A stretch of 64,000 nucleotides of DNA from Mya arenaria (lineage: Eukaryota; Mollusca; Bivalvia; Myida; Myidae): positions 35,739,406 to 35,803,405 of the forward strand of contig NC_069136.1 of NCBI RefSeq assembly GCF_026914265.1. Direction: 5' to 3'. Position 1 is the stretch's first letter; each line of letters starts with the position of its first letter. Of this stretch, positions 11,430-21,921 are shown piece by piece. The position numbers and the translations under genes are program-made. A model generated the notes under the pieces. That model was not told where the DNA came from, made no database searches, and saw nothing but the letters and a program-made list of their open reading frames with translations.

Positions 11430-11801
11430 ATGGATACAGGGTCACGTGACAATGTTTCAAATGATGACGTGAACGATCATGTGACCGCGCAGACTCCTGC
11501 GCAGAATGATGCGCAAACGTCCACCGGTTTTTCCCACCTTGAGGCAAAACAAATCCAGAAATTTAGCAGGTTTTTCCAGAAAGGGGAAGATATTCTGGAT
11601 ATTTTCTCGGCGTCGATAAGGGCATTCGAGAGTCAGACACAGCAATTCGAAGAATTGCAACAATCAGTTGAAAGTTTAAAACGAAATTCAACTGAAAGCA
11701 CAAGTTCACCAGAACCAAAACGCTCTCGACAGCAAAATATTTCGGACGAGAAATATTCCGACAGTGAATATGAAGTGGACGCGTTGGGAAAACCGTCGTA
11801 G
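11430..11801 (+). CDS. Unrecognised 123-residue acidic, Ser-rich protein or first ORF part
   Basis: The ATG at 11,430 lies 18 bases after a ttctattacag acceptor. The frame reads MDTGSRDNVSNDDVNDHVTA, a Phe-rich helix (KFSRFFQKGEDILDIFSASI, about residues 44-63), a Gln/Glu helix likely to coil (FEELQQSVESLKR), then SPEPKRSR and an acidic C-terminal end. The GC content and codon use look more gene-like than the flanks. I do not recognise the family. It could be the N-terminal part of a retroelement ORF1, a nuclear host protein, or one exon of a longer gene. A duplicated non-coding block begins 20 bases after its stop. Confidence 0.4.
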   Translation: MDTGSRDNVSNDDVNDHVTAQTPAQNDAQTSTGFSHLEAKQIQKFSRFFQKGEDILDIFSASIRAFESQTQQFEELQQSVESLKRNSTESTSSPEPKRSRQQNISDEKYSDSEYEVDALGKPS

Positions 11802-11821
11802 TCGAAGATTCGGTACCTGCT

Positions 11822-12096
11822 AAAACAAAAGCATCATTCAAATAGTATGAATTTTTTTTTAGTTTTAAGGTTTTGTTTCAAAAATATTATACGGTTACAA
11901 ATTGTTTAAAACGTTTATTGTTTCGTGTTGTTTAATTGTGTCATTATATATCTTTAGTAAAAAATGGCAATTAAAGCCAAAAGCGGCAGATTTTTCCGAC
12001 AAATGGAAATACTGCGTGTCCAGTGCCTGGCTGAAACGAGAAGAGAGTATACACTACGCTACCAAAATGAATTCACAAGACAATGAAATAGAATAA
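11822..12096 (+). repeat. Duplicated block, copy 1 (partner at 16,296)
   Basis: aaaacaaaagcatcatt, then ttaaggttttgttt, gtcattatatatctttagta and gcgtgtccagtgcctggctg recur in order at 16,296-16,568. The second half reads KWKYCVSSAWLKREESIHYA in one frame here, but the partner does not keep that frame, so coding status is doubtful. Confidence 0.8.
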
Positions 12097-13014
12097 ATTA
12101 GCTGTTTTATTTTGATGCTTTTGTTAAAGATGCACTCTTATTCCCGAAAAAGAAGTACCAAAAATAATGCAATTGTTAGAAATTATCGAAAAGGGTGAAA
12201 AAATATCAAAAACAATGGTTCTTATGAGGGTTACTGTGTTTAATTTAAAAAAAGCTATGAAATTACCGGTTTTCTACCTTAGAAATAATGTACTTTCGAA
12301 TCGCCCGCCACTTTCCGTTCATGTTTCGGAAAATGCTAATTTGCATAATTTATGCCAACCGGAAGGCACAAAGCAAAACGACAACTCTCACGAAAGTAAA
12401 ATGCAAAAAGACAGAAAATGGACAGATCGTCAGGATTGTCAGTAATTATTTGTTTTTGCATGTTTGTATTTTATTTTTGTAGTTTATATAAAGAATAATT
12501 AGTTTGAGTTTTCTTTTTTAACTATAAACGTTGACTTTCGTGAATATTCGGGAGCGTCTAAGTGGGTGGTATTCGGATGTGTCCGACATCACCAGTTTTT
12601 ACTTCCCTATCTTGCGGTTTGTCAATAAACCTGCATGTTTACCGTAGTATTTGCTAAACTTTAAATCATTTCTTCTCGCAAATTATTACTATTTTTTTTA
12701 TTTGTTCTGATTTTATTTTGTAAAGGCTTCAAAACAGAATGTGTTAGATTTGGGACCAATAACAAGGGTATTTAATACTCCCAATACCATGTAATGTTTA
12801 ACTTGCAATTAAACATTGTAAGCAGAATCATTATTAAGTTTGTTGTTGAATATTTTAGAGAAAAAATATCCGATACCCTTATTTAACTGGACCAGCACCC
12901 ATTTGAAAAAAAGAATGATAATTTGATAATGTATCAGGCAATGTATTTAGCTATGGGTGACTTCTTTACTCAAACACATTACAAAAATGATTGATTATCT
13001 CACATATTTTGCAG
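12097..13014. other. Interval with an unassigned 92-residue frame
   Basis: The plus frame 12,167-12,445 (starting MQLLEIIEKGEKISKTMVLM, Lys/Asn-rich) matches nothing I know and lacks clear splice signals. The rest is AT-rich. Confidence 0.25.
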
Positions 13015-13108
13015 TCCCCAGTTCCTTCAAGTGAATAATCTACACAAAGCCCTTCACGAAAGTGGCATATTGAAGAGCCCAGCATGGGACCATCTAAGAA
13101 AAGGAAAA
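13015..13108 (+). other. Candidate internal exon upstream of the ballast-domain gene
   Basis: atattttgcag precedes and gtatga follows a frame reading PQFLQVNNLHKALHESGILK then SPAWDHLRKGK. The composition is protein-like. Its end phase (0) does not match the entry phase of the next exon at 13,370, so either an intermediate exon is missed or this is not part of the same gene. Confidence 0.35.
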
Positions 13109-13369
13109 GTATGACCCATAAATATCAGTTAAATTCCTCAAATGGTATATTTACAAAAACTGTGCATGGTTTCAGTATAATTTATAAGAAAATTTTAACA
13201 ATGACTGCCAGAGATGGTTGCGATAACTATGGAAGTGAACATGAGACCGGGAACTGCATACTACTTTCAAAGAGAAAAAGAAACCCTTATTAAAAGGAAA
13301 CTGCTGGCCAAATTGAATAAGTGATGATAATAAGACTGATATGCAGCCTTCTTTTTATTTCTATTTCAG

Positions 13370-14375
13370 AGCCCCAAGCCCCAGTGTCAAAAGGTAAAGT
13401 TGCCAGCGAACGGAATGGGAAAGGAAAGGGGAAAGCCCCTGCTGCCTCGGCCAGGCGAAGAAAGAACACTGATGATGAAGAGTTTGAGGAAGAGCAGGTT
13501 CTTTTGGAAAAACAACAGGAAAATGTGAGAGTATGTCATAAATATTCTTGACTATTGGTGTTAAAACTGTTTGAGATAACAACAGTAAGTTAAAACTGGT
13601 CAATATATTTCAAAATGAGAAAATTCAAAATCAATATAAAGGAAAAGTGAAAAAGGGTGTCCCCTTTAATTGTATACATGACCTTATTACAGGCTGAGGT
13701 TGGTCGACTGACCAAGCCGCAAATGGCAGCTATTCTCTGCCAAGCCATCGATTTGGACCCCCGCCTCATGTTGCATGTGATGCAGCCAGCCCCACGCCAG
13801 CCAGGAGGCTACCACCCTCAACCAGGTGATGCTGTTCCAAATTGGTGCATTTGCCGGAGGTGTCGAGAAATGCCCACACAATTTGAAAGGCGGTGCTGTG
13901 GAAAGGCCAAACTTGTGCCTTTCTCTTTACCCAGTAAGTGTTTCCTGTCATTGGTTGCAATAGTATTTTTCTCACGATCAAGTCTACTTCATAATAAAAT
14001 AACAAATCCAGTAAAAGAATATGGTCTTTTAATGCCTTATTAGTCATTTTATTGTTTTTGTATTTCATGTTTAGTATGTGTATAAATAAAAAAGAAATCT
14101 CTTTTCTATAGGACTTTGACCTTCTTATCCTAAATGAGAGAGTGGTTGCCCTGGCCCGCATCTTCCGGAGGGACCTGCTTGTGTTTGAAGACGACGTTGA
14201 CCTTATGAGGGCAAACCAACACCAGGCTTACCGCCAATTCATACTTTGGAGTTATGGAAGGCTTGGGGCTGGGGACAGGAGGGTGATTCCTTCGTGCTGT
14301 GTCTGGCGAATCAGGGACAAGTTTCCTGATCCGTTTGGCCAGTACAAGGGATATATTCGCAGTCGCCTCGGCTAG
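13370..14375 (+). CDS. Stand-alone P2X7 ballast-domain protein (apparent one-base frameshift)
   Basis: Three exons are visible: 13,370-13,530, 13,693-13,933 and 14,112-14,375 (stop TAG), with cttattacag and ttttctatag acceptors and gtatgt and gtaagt donors. Exon 1 gives a Lys/Gly-rich basic stretch and an acidic coiled coil ([20 protein letters not shown]). Exon 2 gives [19 protein letters not shown] and the Cys cluster [11 protein letters not shown] and RRCCGK. Exon 3 gives [25 protein letters not shown]-type [39 protein letters not shown]. This is the cytosolic zinc-binding ballast domain of vertebrate P2X7; no channel domain is nearby. Near 13,905 one extra G shifts exon 2; reading past it restores PNLCLSLYP in phase with exon 3. 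It is a recent pseudogene or a sequencing error. Upstream exons are not settled. Confidence 0.75.
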
Positions 14376-14796
14376 AGTTATGGAAACAGCTTCCTTATTT
14401 ATGTGAAAAGCCATTTATAATTCCATAAATCTAAAATTGAACCTGTACTCTTTCTACAACATATTATGGTTACAATATTAATTTCTAAACTTTTGAATAA
14501 TTTTCTGTTGAAAATAAATCTTATCTTTGCCTGAGACCATGCTGGAAATCATAAAGTTGTTTTGTATTAAAAGGACCATCAAATATCAGCAAAGTCTTGA
14601 TAATTATTTTAAAACATCACAAGTCAGGTTAAAGGTTTATTGCTCAAACATTTTATTTTTTTTTGAAACTTTCCTGGTCATCTAGTGTAAGATGTATTAT
14701 GCAATTTTGTCTTTTAACTGAAGTTAAGTGAACCATGCCTTTCCTTACAATCCAAAACTGTTCGAAGTACTTTGATTGGAATATTTCTGCATTTTA
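14376..14796. other. Likely 3-prime flank of the ballast-domain gene
   Basis: No coding signal. aaaataaatcttatc near 14,510 holds an AATAAA that could serve as polyadenylation signal for the gene ending at 14,375. Confidence 0.4.
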
Positions 14797-15138
14797 ATTT
14801 GCTTACAATCAATCAATAGTTTTACGTTGGTATTCCACTGAATTTTCAATGTTTATTGCATAATTAACATTCATAAGTTCCAATTATTGAGTCTTGTTAT
14901 GATTGTTATAATACACTTAAATTATGCTTTTAATCTATATCAAAAGTAACTTGCATTTAGTAGTCCTATCATCATTTCATGTGGCTCCTAGCTTTACATA
15001 TTTGTAGACATGTCCTTTAGTATTAGTTTCATGTTTGTTCATGTTATTATAATGCCCCTTACATGTTCTTTATAAGATGATACATGCAAAAGATATATTT
15101 ATTGTTAAAAACTTCTGAATTATTTTATATTCATTATA
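14797..15138 (+). repeat. Duplicated block, copy 2 (partner at 8,701)
   Basis: It repeats aatttgcttacaatc, ttggtattccactgaatttt and gccccttacatgttcttta in the order seen at 8,701-9,049, with substitutions and small gaps. Confidence 0.8.
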
Positions 15139-15480
15139 ATTATACTGTTTTGATAATGTTCACCTCATACAAATGCAATCTGGGAGTTGAGCCAGTGAAT
15201 GCATGGGTCCAGAATCCTTGTTAACACCTTCTCTCTCCATAACAGACCAAAGAGGTTAAATACCTCAAATTGGTTCATTTGACTAAGATTGCATATGATA
15301 AGACCGGTTGCAGAGAGAAATAAATTGTGAAGGGTTATTATTTTTGTTGTCCTTTTTCCATAAGACGAAAAACACATACAACATTATTCAACATATATTG
15401 AATTGAGAATTAATACACACTGTTTATGGTAACTGGTCTTACTAGTACTGATATTCAACCAAGCATATTGATCTAGTTGA

Positions 15481-16120
15481 GTGACCATGGCATCTAGGTA
15501 CAATTTTGATAGGTATGAACATTTCAAGGATAGTATTAAAGTGGGCAGTACACATAAGAAAGAGGTGAGGTTTGAAACAGACTTTTTAAATTTGCCAAAC
15601 AAGAGCGAAGGTGTCCATTTTGATAATGGTCGACATTATGGTGATAATTTGTCGGGAGAAAATTTGCCTAATAGGTATTTTGAAAATCAGTATGAGTTGC
15701 CTCCAAGGACTTTAGAGAATAACACTATAATACAGTTAGAAAGAAACATTTATTATCTTTCTCATAGTATGATAGGTACTGGCAGACTTCTAGTCTAAAG
15801 AAATTGAGCGTGATCAATTTGATGGGAAAGGTACAGAATGGCCAGATTACATTGTACGTTTTGAAATGGTTGCTAACTGGAATAAATGGGAAAATCATTA
15901 AAAAGCTTGCATGCTTAACTTGAGGGGTGAAGCACAGAAACTGTTGAGTACCATCAGGGGTGATGGATTAAGTGATTACTAGTATATTAAAACTTGAGCA
16001 GAGATTTTGTCCAAATGAAAGGAGTTTGGCATATAGGTGCCGAGTTCAGGACTAGAAAAAGAAATAAGAACGAATCAGTTTCAGATTTTGGGTTTTAGGT
16101 AAGAAGATTGGTACAAAGGA
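15481..16120 (+). mobile_element. Fossil gag fragment of a Ty3-like LTR retrotransposon
   Basis: The 105-residue frame at 15,481-15,798 and the sequence after it resemble the N-terminal and capsid part of Ty3/gypsy Gag proteins, including the tryptophan-rich capsid start. The copy is broken, with several breaks. No protease, reverse transcriptase, integrase or paired LTRs are seen. The decay suggests an old insertion. Confidence 0.6.
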
Positions 16121-16295
16121 CTTTTCCAATATATGGCCATAGATTATTTAGTGGTTCAATCCATTAATGGATAAGAACATTTTGAATTACAGAACTCTTG
16201 CATATATATTTGTGTAAACATATGTAAAGTATGTACATTATTACTCTATTAGAATATGTTTTTGTATATACATTGGGGTAAAAAGGTATACTAAA

Positions 16296-16568
16296 ATAAA
16301 AGCATCATTAATATAGTATGCATATTTTGTTTAGATTAAGGTTTTGTTTTAAAAATATATCATGGTTATTGAATTTGTTAAAACGTCTACTATTTCATGT
16401 TGTTTAAATATGTCATTATATATCTTTAGTAAAAATAGGTGATAAACCAAAAGCTGCAGGTTTTTCCAACAATTGGAAAAAATGCGTGTCCAGTGCCTGG
16501 CTGCATTGAGAAGAAAGTATACGCTATTCTACCAAAATGAATACACGAGACATTGGTATAGAATACAT
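16296..16568 (+). repeat. Duplicated block, copy 2 (partner at 11,822)
   Basis: Order and wording match 11,822-12,096, including tcattatatatctttagtaa and gcgtgtccagtgcctggctg. About 4.47 kb separates the copies. Confidence 0.8.
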
Positions 16569-16585
16569 TGGCCATTTATTACATA

Positions 16586-17150
16586 CTAATGTACTGGTTC
16601 ACCTACTAGCGTCCTGTGTACCTCATGAGAAACCTCATAGCAGGAATGGACCACAACATTCGGAAAGGGAAATTCAGCATAATTAACAAAGATAGCTCTA
16701 GCTGTCAGGTAAGAACATGAAATTTGATAAAAATTGTTAAGAATAAATAAAAATTATGCATAACTGAAACATGGGACCTCTACCAAAAACTTCAAAGAGT
16801 AGGCGTATTAAATCGATTGTATATATTTGTATAACCTTTTTCAGATTTTGTTTTTAAGACTTCATGAAATGTTTTGATGTGATCAAATCTGATTTTGAAA
16901 AAATCAACATTTTTGTTTCTTTGCAGATAAAACCATGTACGGAACACAAAAATGTAGAAGATGGGCAGTATACCGAGTGAAAGAAAGAAGACCTCTCCAT
17001 ACTAAGAGTAACTGAAGAAGCAGATATTAATGTGTCACACGAGTGACAATGTCAGTATAACAGTATGGTTTAAATTTAACTTATTGAGGAGCAAGACCCT
17101 CGACGAATATCCAGACCTTGGACTGTTGTCTCCTAAACCAAGCAGGAATT
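16586..17150 (+). pseudogene. Decayed tail exons of a membrane protein, copy 1
   Basis: actggttcacctactagcgt, catgagaaacctcatagcag, a gtaagaac donor near 16,700, then ccatgtacggaacacaaaaa and aagatgggcagtataccgag recur at 19,470-19,960. The second copy lies just after a transmembrane exon, so both probably derive from cytoplasmic-tail exons of the same gene family. One frame gives a Tyr motif (VEDGQYTE). Frames are not maintained, so this copy is decayed. Confidence 0.5.
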
Positions 17151-17534
17151 TAAACATCTAGCAAGAATCTAGGTTTAAGAAGTGACATTTCTAGAGGCTT
17201 TCTATGTACTCCGATATTCATAAAACTTAATGACAATGGTTACATTGATGGAATTGTTTTCAGAAGTTCTCTCTTCAGATATATGTAATATTTGTACCAT
17301 TCAAAAGTTGAAACGGGGATTGTACTACTTATTCAAATTATTTCTCTGAAAAATTGGATTATACATACATGTAAAATTAAAAATAAACATGAAACGCATA
17401 AAATGGTTAACCACAACCTAAAACTGTTTCCAAGAAAAAACACCAACAGCCACAGTGAATCGTGCCATTTTCCCAGCTACTTAAAATACAAGTAAAAGGC
17501 TTTTACATTGTTTAATTTTTTTGTTTTAAACTGC

Positions 17535-17560
17535 AATATATATATATATATATATATATA
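17535..17560. repeat. (TA)n microsatellite
   Basis: An uninterrupted at run of about 26 bases directly precedes a possible AG acceptor at 17,560-17,561. Confidence 0.9.
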
Positions 17561-17561
17561 G

Positions 17562-17845
17562 CAATCAGTATCATTGTTGAATGTCGACGAGAGGTAAATG
17601 GATGCCAGGCTTTCATGCAGAGAGATTTCAGACACATTGTTGAGATGCGAGGGCACACCAGGGGTGACCATGACATTACGCAGCGAAATTTTGGGGGAGA
17701 TCCAGAGGCTTAAAGTAGTTTGGAACACAGAGGGCATGTGTATCAATGTGATTGAAATGCATTCCCTCATCTATGTGGAAGGGGGAATTGACATGCGGGC
17801 ATATACTGACATCTCACAGAATGAGTCAACAGTGAACAGTGTGAG
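17562..17845 (+). other. Candidate exon of unrecognised protein
   Basis: Bounded by a tatatatag acceptor and a gtatgt donor. From 17,598 a frame reads MDARLSCREISDTLLRCEGT, then LGEIQRLKVVWNTEGMCINV and YVEGGIDMRAYTDISQNES. The composition and the higher GC content look coding. A second frame is open over the first half. The family is not recognised; it might be part of the extracellular region of the membrane protein whose stalk follows. Confidence 0.35.
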
Positions 17846-18029
17846 GTATGTATATTGAGAAATGTTCAAAAGAGTACCTTGTCGTATATATCATTAATAT
17901 TAATATTAATTCAAATTTGCATTCTATTACTTTCAAAGAGAAAAAGAAACACTCATTTAAAAAAAATCTGCTGATCAGAATAAGTGATGATAAAAAACTG
18001 CGGCAAATTTCTCTTTATTTTCATTTCAG

Positions 18030-18240
18030 AGCCCTAGCCCCAGTGTCAAAAGGCAAAGGTGCCAGTCGAGGGAATGGGAAAGGGAAGGGGAACGCCCCTG
18101 CTGCCTCTGCCAAGCAAAGTAAGAACATCCATGATGTGGAGTTGGAGGAGGAGCAAGTTCTTTTGAAAAGATAACAAGAAAACATGAGGGTATGGCATGA
18201 GGAAGTGTGGCGCCTGAAGAGGAAACTTGTACCAGCTGCC
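18030..18240 (+). pseudogene. Broken second copy of the ballast gene N-terminal exon
   Basis: After tcatttcag the frame reads LAPVSKGKGASRGNGKGKG then ELEEEQVLLKR, closely matching exon 1 of the gene at 13,370 ([20 protein letters not shown]). It meets a stop near 18,172, after which the homologous coiled-coil sequence continues (EEVWRLKRKLVPAAKS). No ballast-domain exon follows; instead a Thr/Pro-rich stalk exon does. This is a truncated, decayed duplicate. Confidence 0.65.
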
Positions 18241-18300
18241 AAGTCAGCCCCTATGTCTCTGAATCCTCATTGCTACCACTACCAATATCACCTGTGTTAA

Positions 18301-19357
18301 AACACCCAATGTCCAAGATGTAACCAACCCCAATGTCCCTACATTGCTACAACTACCGATGTCATCAATGTCACCACCGTCAACAACAGCTGCGAACCAC
18401 CGTCAATTGCAGAACCACCGTCAATTGCAGCAACGACAACTCCACCAACTGCAGCAACGACCTCACCCACAGCAACGACAACTCCATCAACTGCAACAAC
18501 AACATCACCCACAGCAACGACAACTCCTCCAACTGCAGCAACAACAACTTCTCCAACAACAGAAACAACTTCATCCGCAGCAACGAACACTAAATCAACT
18601 GCAGCAACAACTTCACCCGCAGCAAAGACAACTCCGCCAACAATAGCATCAACAACTGCAGAAACATTGATAGGTACAAATAAAATTTTAATTGCTTTTC
18701 TTAGTTTGTCTTTAACATTTAATATATCTATATTAGTGTGTTGTTTGTTTAAAATATTTAAAAGAAAAAGATTCATGATTAATCAAAACAATTGGCGTGT
18801 TACAGGGAATATCATTTAAAGGAAACCAAAAAAAACGTATCCCCCATCAGTCCTAGAACTTCAACCAATGCAGGAACCAATGCACGAACCAACTTATCTA
18901 AATCCTAAACCTTCTAATGCACGTCGCTATAAACATTATAGTTTTGATAGAGCAAATAGTACTTATGAAGATATATATAAACCAACCACTACCTCCATAT
19001 TGAATTTATAACACTAAAAATAAAGTTGTCTTACCAGATTCATATTATAGTAGTCTTAAGTGCACTCACCCAGTATGTATAATGACCCTTTATGAAATGA
19101 AGGGATTTTCATACTGTGTATTTAACAGGAAGAAACCGTTTGTAGTAGAGTGGATGATAGAACTGACTGTACTTAGGGTAAAAGACAACTTTATGTTTAC
19201 ATTTGCATTAATTACATTCCCATATGTGAAATTATATTCCCATATATGAAATTATATGTTTTTTTCCTTTCTTCCATTTTCAGTAACATCCCTTGCTGCC
19301 ACTATTGGATTTCTTATTTTAATATTTGTTATAGTACTTATTCTGCATGTCAAAAAG
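18301..19357 (+). CDS. Thr/Ser/Pro-rich stalk plus transmembrane exons of a probable type I membrane protein
   Basis: One frame stays open from about 18,301 to a gtacaa donor at 18,673. It holds CNQPQCPYIATTTD, an N-glycosylation-type NNSC, then about 80 residues of TTTPPTAATTSPTATTTP-like mucin stalk ending TAETLI. The last base joins in phase with an exon at 19,284-19,357 (ccattttcag acceptor) reading TSLAATIGFLILIFVIVLIL HVKK: a 20-residue hydrophobic span followed by basic residues. A gtgatt donor follows. This is the layout of a single-pass receptor or mucin-like protein. No ATG-started frame covers it because these are internal exons. Neither the ectodomain nor the family is identified, and neighbouring exons look decayed, so it may be a gene fragment. 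Confidence 0.45.
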
Positions 19358-19469
19358 GTGATTAAACTAAGAAGAGTACAATATTTACAATTTGTCTTTA
19401 ACATTTGCAACTGATTCCTCAAGAGTTCCGTTTGTCATTAACAAAGCAGATTCATTTCCAAGGATGACT

Positions 19470-19960
19470 AGTACCCCTATCAGTACAAACTGGTTCTCCT
19501 ACTCCCACCAGTGTACCATATGAGAAACCTCATAGCAGCAATTGAAAACAACAATCATTCGGAAAGGGAAATTCAACACAACAAAGATGGCTCTGTCAGG
19601 TAAGAACATTAGAGAACATACATGAGCACCATGCTCTAAGCACCAAAATGTCAGGCATTTGATAAAAATTGTTAAGAATATGCATAAATGAAATTGTTTT
19701 TAAGACTTCATGAGGTGTTATGATGTGATCAAATCTGATTTTATAAAAATCAACATTTTTTGTTTGTTTGCATGCAGACTAAAAAAAAACATGTACGGAA
19801 CACAAAAATGTAGAAGATGGGCAGTATACCGAGTGAAAGAGAAGAAGACCTATGTATACATAGAGTTGCTGAAGAAGCAGATATATATAAATGTGCCACT
19901 CGACTGACAATGTCAGTATGACAGTATGTTATGGAGGAGCACGACCCTCGACGAATATCT
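19470..19960 (+). pseudogene. Decayed tail exons of a membrane protein, copy 2
   Basis: It repeats the segment at 16,586-17,150: accatatgagaaacctcata, gtaagaac donor near 19,600, catgtacggaacacaaaaat, agatgggcagtataccgagt. It lies 110 bases after the transmembrane exon at 19,284. Frames are interrupted in both copies. Confidence 0.5.
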
Positions 19961-20314
19961 AGGCCTGAGACCGTTATCTCCTGTTTTAAACACCAAACTA
20001 GCAATTAATCTAGTAAAATTATGTCCTAATATTCCTTATGCAATTGTCCTTATATTCCTTTGCTATAAAAACATAAGGTTCACTCACAGGTCAGTTCACC
20101 TTCTAGAACACTTTTCCTCAGGAAAGGACTTTTGTCAATCAATTTGTGTATTATTTACATTGTTGTCGCCTTAATATATATGTACTCATTTAAAAAGAAA
20201 AAAAATCCAAATGAACACTAAACTATCAGTTCTACATACTTCTTATCGACTGAACCAAAAATAGCAATTTTGGAAACAGTGATCATTCAGAAATGTGACC
20301 ATAAGACCTTACAT

Positions 20315-20552
20315 TGGTTGTCCGGTTAGTGCACTCGCTTCTCACCTAGGCGACCCGGGTTCGATTCCCGGCCTGGGTGCATGTGAGTTTGGTTTGTGGT
20401 CACCAAGCCGGACAAGTAGGTTTCCTCCAGGTTCTCCGGTTTCCCCCACATCACAAGACCACACTCTCGCGTAAAATCGTGCCAACGAGAGTGATTAATA
20501 TAATGTTGTAATAATTTGTTTCACAATCGTTGTAAAATAAATATGTTTAAAC
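20315..20552 (+). mobile_element. tRNA-headed SINE, plus orientation
   Basis: The head carries an A-box-like gttagtgcactcg and a perfect B box ggttcgattcc (20,358-20,368). A conserved body follows (ttctccggtttcccccacat, actctcgcgtaaaatcgtgc) and a tail tttcacaatcgttgtaaaat. A reversed copy of the same family lies at 53,447-53,700. It should be transcribed by RNA polymerase III if active. Confidence 0.9.
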
Positions 20553-20749
20553 TAATTTAAAACCTTAAAGCAAGATCATGACCTTTCGTCTGATTGAATT
20601 AACAATTTAACTACATGTATTCAAATTCCAGGATTCCATCAAAATAAAGTAGATCTACTTATTTCTCACATGAAATTGAAACATTGGAAGTTATTTTACT
20701 ATAAATCGTGTATGAAATCAGTGTTTTTTTTGGCGCAATTTACTGCCTT
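20553..20749. other. Spacer
   Basis: AT-rich sequence without recognisable features. Confidence 0.4.
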
Positions 20750-21069
20750 CTAAAGCCTGTTTCCCTTCGCGAAAAAATGTCCATTTTTTCCCAAAGAATT
20801 AGAATTTTTTCCCAATTTGATAAATGCACATTATGTTAGTGAATAAAAAAGCAATGAATTTCTTGATAAATAAACAAAACCTTGACAAAATTAACTCTTT
20901 CACAGAATAAAGTATGCATAAAAAGGTGAAAACATGTGTATTTGCCATTATATTTGCTATTTTGATCTGATTTTGTATTTTTTTCCAATCTGGATTTTTT
21001 TCCCAATTTGCAAGGCACAGGCGGTAAAAATATTTCCAAAAAAAATCACTGGAAATAGAAAGGCTTTAA
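20750..21069. mobile_element. Short element with imperfect inverted ends
   Basis: ctaaagcctgtttccc at the left and ggaaatagaaaggctttaag at the right are near-complementary. The phrase ttttttcccaa recurs three times inside. No coding content. Confidence 0.45.
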
Positions 21070-21231
21070 GACTTAAAATCACATAAAAAAAGGTGTTTTG
21101 CTCTAAATTCTAATCAAGTCATGCAAGATTTAAAACACATGTGTAACACATATAGTAAACCTATTTCTAACTAGATGTTTTGAATAAGTACATTGTAAGC
21201 AGTGTTTTTAACCTTTTCTAATGGGTCCACG

Positions 21232-21501
21232 GGCCATATAACAGAAGCATCTAAGGTTAAATTGCACCTTTTCCTTAAATTCAACAATTTCCTGAAATGA
21301 TTTACTTCACAGTTAGAAAGTGTTATGCTTAGTGTATATTCTGCAATTAATATTTGGACATTTAAGCTTTTAAAAATGATAAATTTATTTTGCAGAATAC
21401 TTTTTTGAAGAAATATCAGAATTCCAAATTTTACACTTAAAAGTTAAAATATGTTAAAAACATCTTTACTTAAGATGCTTCTGTAATACGGATCCTGGGC
21501 C
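21232..21501. mobile_element. MITE-like element related to the palindromic family
   Basis: acagaagcatct (21,241-21,252) and agatgcttctgt (21,473-21,484) are exact complements, and gggcca motifs flank both ends. tacggatcctgggcc resembles the tacggcccc flank of the MITE at 6.0 kb. Confidence 0.5.
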
Positions 21502-21921
21502 ATAAGAATTGCTAAAAAGCAAAAAGCAAAAGAATGCCAAAAATTATGAATTAATCATAGCACATTTCAAACAAAGAAACAAACCAAAGACTGCTTTGAG
21601 AACCTGAGTCTGAAGATCTATTATGAGAATAAAACTGCATTAAAACATATCGGTAACTCAATAATGACTTGTTAATTTAATTTTTTTAATTGCGCATTTT
21701 GGGTCCAAATTTTTGTGAAATAGTATTACATTAAAATACCTGAGCAAACCTGCATTAATAGTTGATTATTAAAAATAATTATAAATATCAATACAGATTG
21801 AAAGAGAACATTCAAAAAAGCAAAAAATATATAAATATATCACAGATATATACCAAATTAAATAGTGGACCTTATTATGGCTATTACAAATATGGCAACT
21901 GATCTAGCTAGATGTATAAAT
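21502..21921 (-). other. Probable 3-prime untranslated region and flank of XPG
   Basis: AT-rich sequence following the XPG stop codon. A minus-strand AATAAA occurs at 21,384-21,389, about 530 bases after the stop; it is a candidate polyadenylation signal only. Confidence 0.35.

Noticed and set aside
15166-15480. A 5-prime LTR in front of the gag fossil
   Set aside because: No matching second copy, no clear TG...CA ends; not enough to call an LTR.
18339-18776. 145-residue hydrophobic minus-strand protein (Val/Ala-rich)
   Set aside because: It is the antisense of the Thr/Ala/Pro-rich stalk exon; reversed low-complexity ACN/GCN codons give Val/Ala-rich text automatically.
20315-20390. A tRNA gene (A and B boxes present)
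   Set aside because: The tRNA-like head lacks a proper closing acceptor stem and continues into a SINE body; a reversed copy at 53,447 has the same body and a target duplication.
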